Shown here: positions 15,063 through 18,914 of the stretch, piece after piece | Position numbering within the stretch: the stretch's first letter is position 1 | Layout of the letters: each line of letters starts with the position of its first letter | NCBI GenBank assembly: GCA_009778535.1 | Contig: WRJP01000015.1 | Location: 1 to 18,914 of the forward strand | Direction: 5' to 3' | Length of the DNA stretch: 18,914 bases | Source of the DNA: Propionibacteriaceae bacterium | Lineage (GTDB): Bacteria > Actinomycetota > Actinomycetes > Propionibacteriales > Propionibacteriaceae | Notes under the pieces: generated by a model | Database searches by the model: none | The model's input: only the letters and a program-made list of their open reading frames with translations | Told to the model about the DNA's origin: nothing | Position numbers and translations under genes: made by a program

Positions 15063-15098
15063 GCGCTCTTGTGGCTCGCTGTTTTCTTTTGGTGGGGG

Positions 15099-15749
15099 TC
15101 ACGGAACTAAGGCTCGCAGGGATTGCAGCATCTGATCAGGGTTTGCCGCCGAAAACACCGAAGAACCTGCGACAAAGGTGTCGGCTCCTGCGTCGGCCGC
15201 TCTGGCGATTGTTTCCTCGTTGATGCCGCCGTCAACCTGGATTGCGATTTCAATACCGCGAGCTTTCGCTAATTCGCGGGTACGGCGAATTTTCGGCAAA
15301 CACAGGTCGAGGAAAGCCTGTCCCCCAAAACCTGGTTCCACGGTCATGAGCAAAATCATGTCCAGTTCGGGAAGTAATTCAGCATACGGCTCAATGCTGG
15401 TGGCAGGTTTGAGCGCCATCGCCGCCTTCGCACCCGCAGCCCGTAACTGCCGAGCTAGTCGAATTGGAGCATTCGATGCCTCTACGTGGAAAGTGACCGA
15501 TTCACAACCGATTTCCGCATACGAAACCGCCCAACTGTCGACGTTGCTGATCATCAAATGAATGTCCATCGGCAGGGCTACATGTTTTCGTAGGCTCTCC
15601 ACGACAGGTAACCCGAAGGTGAGATTTGGAACAAAGTGATTATCGGCGACATCTAGGTGAACGCCGTCGCTGCTCGGGATTTTGGCGACCTCGGCAGCCA
15701 GATTCGCCAAATCAGCATTCAAGACGCTGGTGTTAATCATGATTCCCAC
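15099..15749 (-). CDS. rpe: Ribulose-phosphate 3-epimerase
   Basis: 216 residues from GTG. Interconverts ribulose-5-P and xylulose-5-P in the pentose phosphate pathway. Expected metal/catalytic residues of the TIM barrel: H31, D33 (VHLDVADNHFVPN), H64 (MDIHLMI) and D173 (QVDGGIN), plus the phosphate loop VEPGFGGQAF. One oddity: the usual Met in the HxDVMD motif is Ala (DVAD). The GTG at 15749 lies 6 nt after TAGAGT, so a leaderless start is likely; an in-frame ATG at 15740 is the alternative. It follows rsmB by 51 nt, the order seen in other actinobacteria. Confidence 0.95.
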   Translation of the reverse strand: MGIMINTSVLNADLANLAAEVAKIPSSDGVHLDVADNHFVPNLTFGLPVVESLRKHVALPMDIHLMISNVDSWAVSYAEIGCESVTFHVEASNAPIRLARQLRAAGAKAAMALKPATSIEPYAELLPELDMILLMTVEPGFGGQAFLDLCLPKIRRTRELAKARGIEIAIQVDGGINEETIARAADAGADTFVAGSSVFSAANPDQMLQSLRALVP

Positions 15750-15755
15750 ACGCTA

Positions 15756-15761
15756 ACTCTA
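15756..15761 (-). promoter_or_regulatory. -10 element of leaderless rpe promoter
   Basis: TAGAGT on the minus strand, 6 nt before the in-frame GTG, within the 51-nt rsmB-rpe gap. An AGGAGG 16 nt from the GTG is too distant to act as its Shine-Dalgarno. Confidence 0.45.
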
Positions 15762-15800
15762 CCAACCTCCTGCCGCAGAATGGACTTTAGCAGTCGGCAT

Positions 15801-17114
15801 TCACATGCGTCGCAAGAGCGCCAAGAACATGGCGTCGCTGCCATGTCGCTGTGGCCACAGTTGGACGAAAGACCCGTCTGCACAATCTGGAACTTCAGGC
15901 AGAAACTCCGATGCTGAAAGCAGTTCTGCCTGCGATGGGTCGATGGAGTCTACAACTTCGTGTGTTTCACAAAGGTGTGGAGAGCAGGTCACATACGCGA
16001 TCACGCCGCCAGGCATGGTCGCCTTTATCGCGCTTGCTAAGAGGTCATGTTGTAATGGAATTAGGTTTTCCAAGTCTGCCAGATTTCGGCGCCAGCGTGA
16101 TTCGGGACGGCGGCGTAGTGCTCCCAGTCCAGAACATGGCACGTCAACCAACGTGCGGGAAAACTCGCCGGTATGCCAAGTTGAATCTCTACCATCAGAC
16201 ACCACGACTTTGGGTGGATTGGGGAAAGCCTTCAAATTCTCACGAACCAACCGAGCCCGCTGTGGTTGCAGTTCATTTGCTACCAATTCCTCACCAGCCA
16301 TCGTTGCCAGTCCGGCCAGCAGTGCCGTTTTTCCGCCGGGACCTGCACACAAATCAAGCCAAACGCCTTTTGGTGCTTGCGCGCGCGTCAATGCCAGCGT
16401 AACCAACTGCGAACCTTCGTCTTGGACTCCAGCTATTCCAGCTTTGACCTCTTGGTACCAGTTAGGAGGATGATCCAGATAAGCGCAATAGGGGGAATAT
16501 TTTCCGGTTGTAACATCACGAAGTTCAGCTACAGCCATTAGCGTCGGACGTACGGCAAGGTGTACCTGCGGATTGATATTATTCGCAGCTAAAGCAGGGG
16601 GAAGCTCTTCACTATCGAGTCGGTGTGCAAAGGATTCCACAATCCAGGCGGGATGATGATTTCGCAATGCCAGTTCTTCCATCGGCTTAAGACCGGAAGC
16701 TAGCACATCTAACCACTGCGAAAGGTTTCGCTCCGCTATTTTTCGTGATGCTGCATTCACTAGTCCACTGACCCGGGATCCGACTAAGTTATGTGCGAGT
16801 TGCACAGCGCTATGTACTGCCGCATGGTCTGGAGTCCGCAGCGTCAACAACTCGTGACAAACCATCCGAAGGATTACCAAGACGGCAGGTTGCAGCTTGT
16901 TCGTGCTCCTACTTGCAGCCTGTGCGATTATCAGGTCGTAAGTGCCTTGCAGGCGGCAGGTTCCGGCCACTAGCTCGGTGATAAACCCGGCATCGCGGGA
17001 GTCGAAAGTTGTTTGCGAAAGCTGCTTTGCCAGTTCCAGGTTTGCATATGCCGCTTTTCGGTTCACAGCGTCTAGGGTGCGAAAAGCCGTTAACCGCGCC
17101 TTGCTCACACTCAT
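15801..17114 (-). CDS. rsmB: 16S rRNA (cytosine-967-C5)-methyltransferase RsmB
   Basis: 437 residues. An N-terminal NusB-like RNA-binding domain (about 5-135) precedes the Rossmann methyltransferase. SAM motif DLCAGPGGKT at 254-263; the two catalytic cysteines of m5C enzymes are C327 (DVPCSGLGALRRRPESRW) and C377 (VTCSPH). Modifies C967 of 16S rRNA. Its ATG overlaps the fmt stop by 4 nt (ATGA), so it is translationally coupled to fmt. Intact and typical; the Sun/Fmu name refers to the same family. Confidence 0.95.
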   Translation of the reverse strand: MSVSKARLTAFRTLDAVNRKAAYANLELAKQLSQTTFDSRDAGFITELVAGTCRLQGTYDLIIAQAASRSTNKLQPAVLVILRMVCHELLTLRTPDHAAVHSAVQLAHNLVGSRVSGLVNAASRKIAERNLSQWLDVLASGLKPMEELALRNHHPAWIVESFAHRLDSEELPPALAANNINPQVHLAVRPTLMAVAELRDVTTGKYSPYCAYLDHPPNWYQEVKAGIAGVQDEGSQLVTLALTRAQAPKGVWLDLCAGPGGKTALLAGLATMAGEELVANELQPQRARLVRENLKAFPNPPKVVVSDGRDSTWHTGEFSRTLVDVPCSGLGALRRRPESRWRRNLADLENLIPLQHDLLASAIKATMPGGVIAYVTCSPHLCETHEVVDSIDPSQAELLSASEFLPEVPDCADGSFVQLWPQRHGSDAMFLALLRRM

Positions 17115-18049
17115 TCGTCTTTATCCTGCCAAGATGTGATGGGAAGTTCGCGTAAGCCGCGTGCCCAATCGGTTGCAAGCATGGGTCGTTTGCCTGATGG
17201 TTGCACCATATCAAGCACCAAATCTCCATTCCCAGTGGCAATTTTCACTTCGCGTGCCCCAATAATCCATTCACCAGGTTTGGTTCGAGCCACCGGTTCG
17301 CAGGCGGGAAAAGCGCTCAAAATTCGGAATCGTTCACCGTTCACAGCTGTCCAAGCCATCGGTTTAGGATTGCATCCGCGAATCAGCCGCTCAATTTCAA
17401 CTGCTGAGGCTGCCCAATTGATCTGGGCAGTCGCTGGCGTGATCTTGGGGGCATAGGTCACACCGTCCACTGTCTGCGGGGTCAGTACCGCAGTTCCGGC
17501 AGAAATCTGGTTCAAAACCTGTTCCAGCAGGACAATCCCCTGGCTCTTCAAATCGTCCAGTAAAGCTCCGGCAGTCCGGCCTGCGATGTCGACACTCATT
17601 TGTCCGTATAGTGCTCCAGCGTCCAATTCTGTGACTAAGGAAAAGATACTGACTCCGGTTTGCGCGTCCCCAGCCATGATTGCGTGTTGCACCGGTGCTG
17701 CCCCACGCCACCTGGGCAGTAACGAGTAATGGATGTTGATCCAGCCGTGGCGCGGTATTTCCAATATCTCTGCCGGAATCAACCCACCGTATGCGACGAC
17801 AACACCGAGATCGGCGTCCTTTGTTGAAAGCCACGATTGCACAGCTTCCGTTTTTAGAGATGGCGGCTTCAGCACCGGGGTTCCAGCTTCGTCCGCGAGC
17901 TGTGCCACTGCACTTGGTATGAGCGCTTTGCTACGCCCCGTTGCTGCATCGGGTCTGGTGAGTACCCCGACTACTTGATGCGGTTCGGTGAGTAGGGCTG
18001 CCAAGGTATTGGCGGCAACGGGTGGAGTTCCTGCGAATAACAAACGCAT
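17111..18049 (-). CDS. fmt: Methionyl-tRNA formyltransferase
   Basis: 312 residues. Formylates initiator Met-tRNA with 10-formyl-tetrahydrofolate. N-terminal Rossmann-like domain with the catalytic triad N105, H107 (INIHYSLLPRWRGAAP) and D143 (ELDAG); C-terminal OB-like domain from about 205. ATG at 18049 follows TACGCT by 6 nt with no usable Shine-Dalgarno, so a leaderless start is likely. Peptide deformylase (def), often next to fmt, is not present here. Followed by rsmB with a 4-nt overlap; priA is 81 nt upstream. Confidence 0.95.
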   Translation of the reverse strand: MRLLFAGTPPVAANTLAALLTEPHQVVGVLTRPDAATGRSKALIPSAVAQLADEAGTPVLKPPSLKTEAVQSWLSTKDADLGVVVAYGGLIPAEILEIPRHGWINIHYSLLPRWRGAAPVQHAIMAGDAQTGVSIFSLVTELDAGALYGQMSVDIAGRTAGALLDDLKSQGIVLLEQVLNQISAGTAVLTPQTVDGVTYAPKITPATAQINWAASAVEIERLIRGCNPKPMAWTAVNGERFRILSAFPACEPVARTKPGEWIIGAREVKIATGNGDLVLDMVQPSGKRPMLATDWARGLRELPITSWQDKDE

Positions 18050-18055
18050 ACCCTA

Positions 18056-18061
18056 AGCGTA
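18056..18061 (-). promoter_or_regulatory. -10 element of leaderless fmt promoter
   Basis: TACGCT on the minus strand, 6 nt before the fmt ATG, inside the 81-nt priA-fmt gap. Same geometry as the other candidate leaderless genes here. Confidence 0.45.
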
Positions 18062-18130
18062 TTCGGCTAATGCCTTCAGGTGGAATTCGCTCCCGGTACC
18101 CGTGGAGAGCTGAGACTATGCCCGCGCTAG

Positions 18131-18914
18131 TCACTCGATGTTGTGGGGATCAACAATAACCTTTACTGGCTCTGCTTTTTTGGCTGCTCGTACCGAGCTC
18201 AGCGTGCGCACAGCACTTACCAGCGCCATGCCATCAGTTGGGGGGCAACGTAAAATCGCCACGTAACTTTCAGGGTCTGGAGTTGGTATCGGTCCAACAA
18301 CTTCGACGGACGCCGGTAGTTCGGAATTGTCAAGGTAGGGCTTTAGCGCTGAGAAGCTTCCTTCAAGTCTTACCATCTTTACCGACGGTGGCAGCTTTGC
18401 CTGCACCCTATCCAGCAGCTCTCGGGCAGCGAACCCAGAAGCATCTAGTCGCAGCAGCGCTTGTGCTGGGCGGTTGGCATGATCGCCAACCAGCAGCACT
18501 GACCCACCCAGTTCTGCTGGCCTAACCAGCGCAGTGGCACTCATCCAGCGTCGCAAGGTTTCTTCTCCTACTCTTAGGTCGGCTCTGCTTAGCATTGCAG
18601 TTGTGTCGAGTAACACTGCTGCGGCATAGTCTGACTTGGCCACCGGCTCTGCTCCGGGAGTGCAAATCACTAGTGATGGGGCTTCAGCTACTTCGCTGAG
18701 TCGATGGTCAATAGAGCTAAATAGCACTTTGACTTGGGGTAATGCCTTTCCCAGTTCCACAGCAGCCTGCCGAGAGTCAGCCAAAACCTGAATTAGGACT
18801 GGGCCTTGGGAAAGCCCAGTACGAATGTGCGTAAATCCATCATGCGGAATTCGAGTTTGCCGTTCTCCCGGATGCTGAATAACATTGCTGACTTTTGGAG
18901 AAACGGCCCTAACT
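18131..18914 (-). CDS. priA: Primosomal protein N' PriA, C-terminal part (actinobacterial type), zinc module apparently absent
   Basis: 260 residues of the C-terminus are visible; the N-terminus is beyond the right edge. The segment LVICTPGAEPVA, then AAVLLDTTAMLSRADLRVGEETLRRWM-like text (in parts) and a RPAELGG / LPPSVKMVRLEG tail match actinobacterial PriA, which is thought to keep the replication-restart role without helicase motifs. Close to the left of this, the family normally has a GPVLVQV strand, then a 55-60 residue block with paired CxxC zinc ligands, then the RTAEELGRAFPG helix. Here GPVLIQV (ending at 18785) passes directly into LADSRQAAVELGKALP with no cysteine block. Only two cysteines exist in the whole visible part. 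Precedes fmt. Confidence 0.88.
   Translation of the reverse strand, partial: VRAVSPKVSNVIQHPGERQTRIPHDGFTHIRTGLSQGPVLIQVLADSRQAAVELGKALPQVKVLFSSIDHRLSEVAEAPSLVICTPGAEPVAKSDYAAAVLLDTTAMLSRADLRVGEETLRRWMSATALVRPAELGGSVLLVGDHANRPAQALLRLDASGFAARELLDRVQAKLPPSVKMVRLEGSFSALKPYLDNSELPASVEVVGPIPTPDPESYVAILRCPPTDGMALVSAVRTLSSVRAAKKAEPVKVIVDPHNIE

Noticed and set aside
14982..15150. Small plus-strand peptides of 18 and 30 residues in the rpe downstream gap
   Set aside because: No ribosome-binding site, no recognisable sequence, and they read through the stem-loops and into rpe.

Overview
This window looks like chromosomal DNA from an actinobacterium of moderate G+C, possibly Actinomycetaceae-like; I infer the phylum but cannot name the genus. 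The evidence is a helicase-motif-divergent type of PriA C-terminus, a TrmI of the actinobacterial type, a PAC2-family gene next to metH, the order priA-fmt-rsmB-rpe, and start codons placed directly behind TANNNT -10 hexamers, as in actinobacterial leaderless mRNAs. Most genes are on the minus strand.

Layout: (1) 1-3412 minus: a DsbA-like membrane-anchored thiol oxidoreductase and an MFS exporter (3-nt gap), then metX and the start of metW (2-nt gap; metW runs off the left edge). (2) 3413-5150, an accessory-looking stretch on the plus strand: a vicinal-oxygen-chelate (methylmalonyl-CoA epimerase-like) enzyme, an 18-bp perfect stem-loop, about 330 bp without an intact gene, and a vapBC-type toxin-antitoxin pair with palindromes over its promoter. 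(3) 5153-9356 minus: tRNA-Pro(GGG), then (in transcription order) trmI, tyrA, cmk and der. (4) 9488-13757: a full-length cobalamin-dependent methionine synthase, metH, divergent from a PAC2-family gene with only 19 bp between the start codons. (5) 13768-14839 minus: a secreted or anchored protein with a possible permuted papain-like Cys/His pair and a small three-helix membrane protein. (6) 14840-15098: a gap with two stem-loops. (7) 15099-18914 minus: priA (cut by the right edge), fmt, rsmB and rpe, a conserved translation/replication block.

Functionally, metX/metW and metH cover two steps of methionine synthesis (homoserine acylation and homocysteine methylation) and fmt uses methionyl-tRNA; tyrA, cmk, der, trmI, rsmB, rpe and priA are housekeeping.

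The observations I find most worth following are: the repeated TANNNT-N6-8-start arrangement at eight genes, including a shared, nearly symmetric -10 for divergent metH and the PAC2 gene; a PriA in which the cysteine-rich zinc module appears to be cleanly missing; overlapping palindromes at the vapBC promoter; and the absence of Pup-proteasome genes next to trmI although a PAC2 gene is present. I do not see a clear, wholly new multi-gene defence or metabolic system here.
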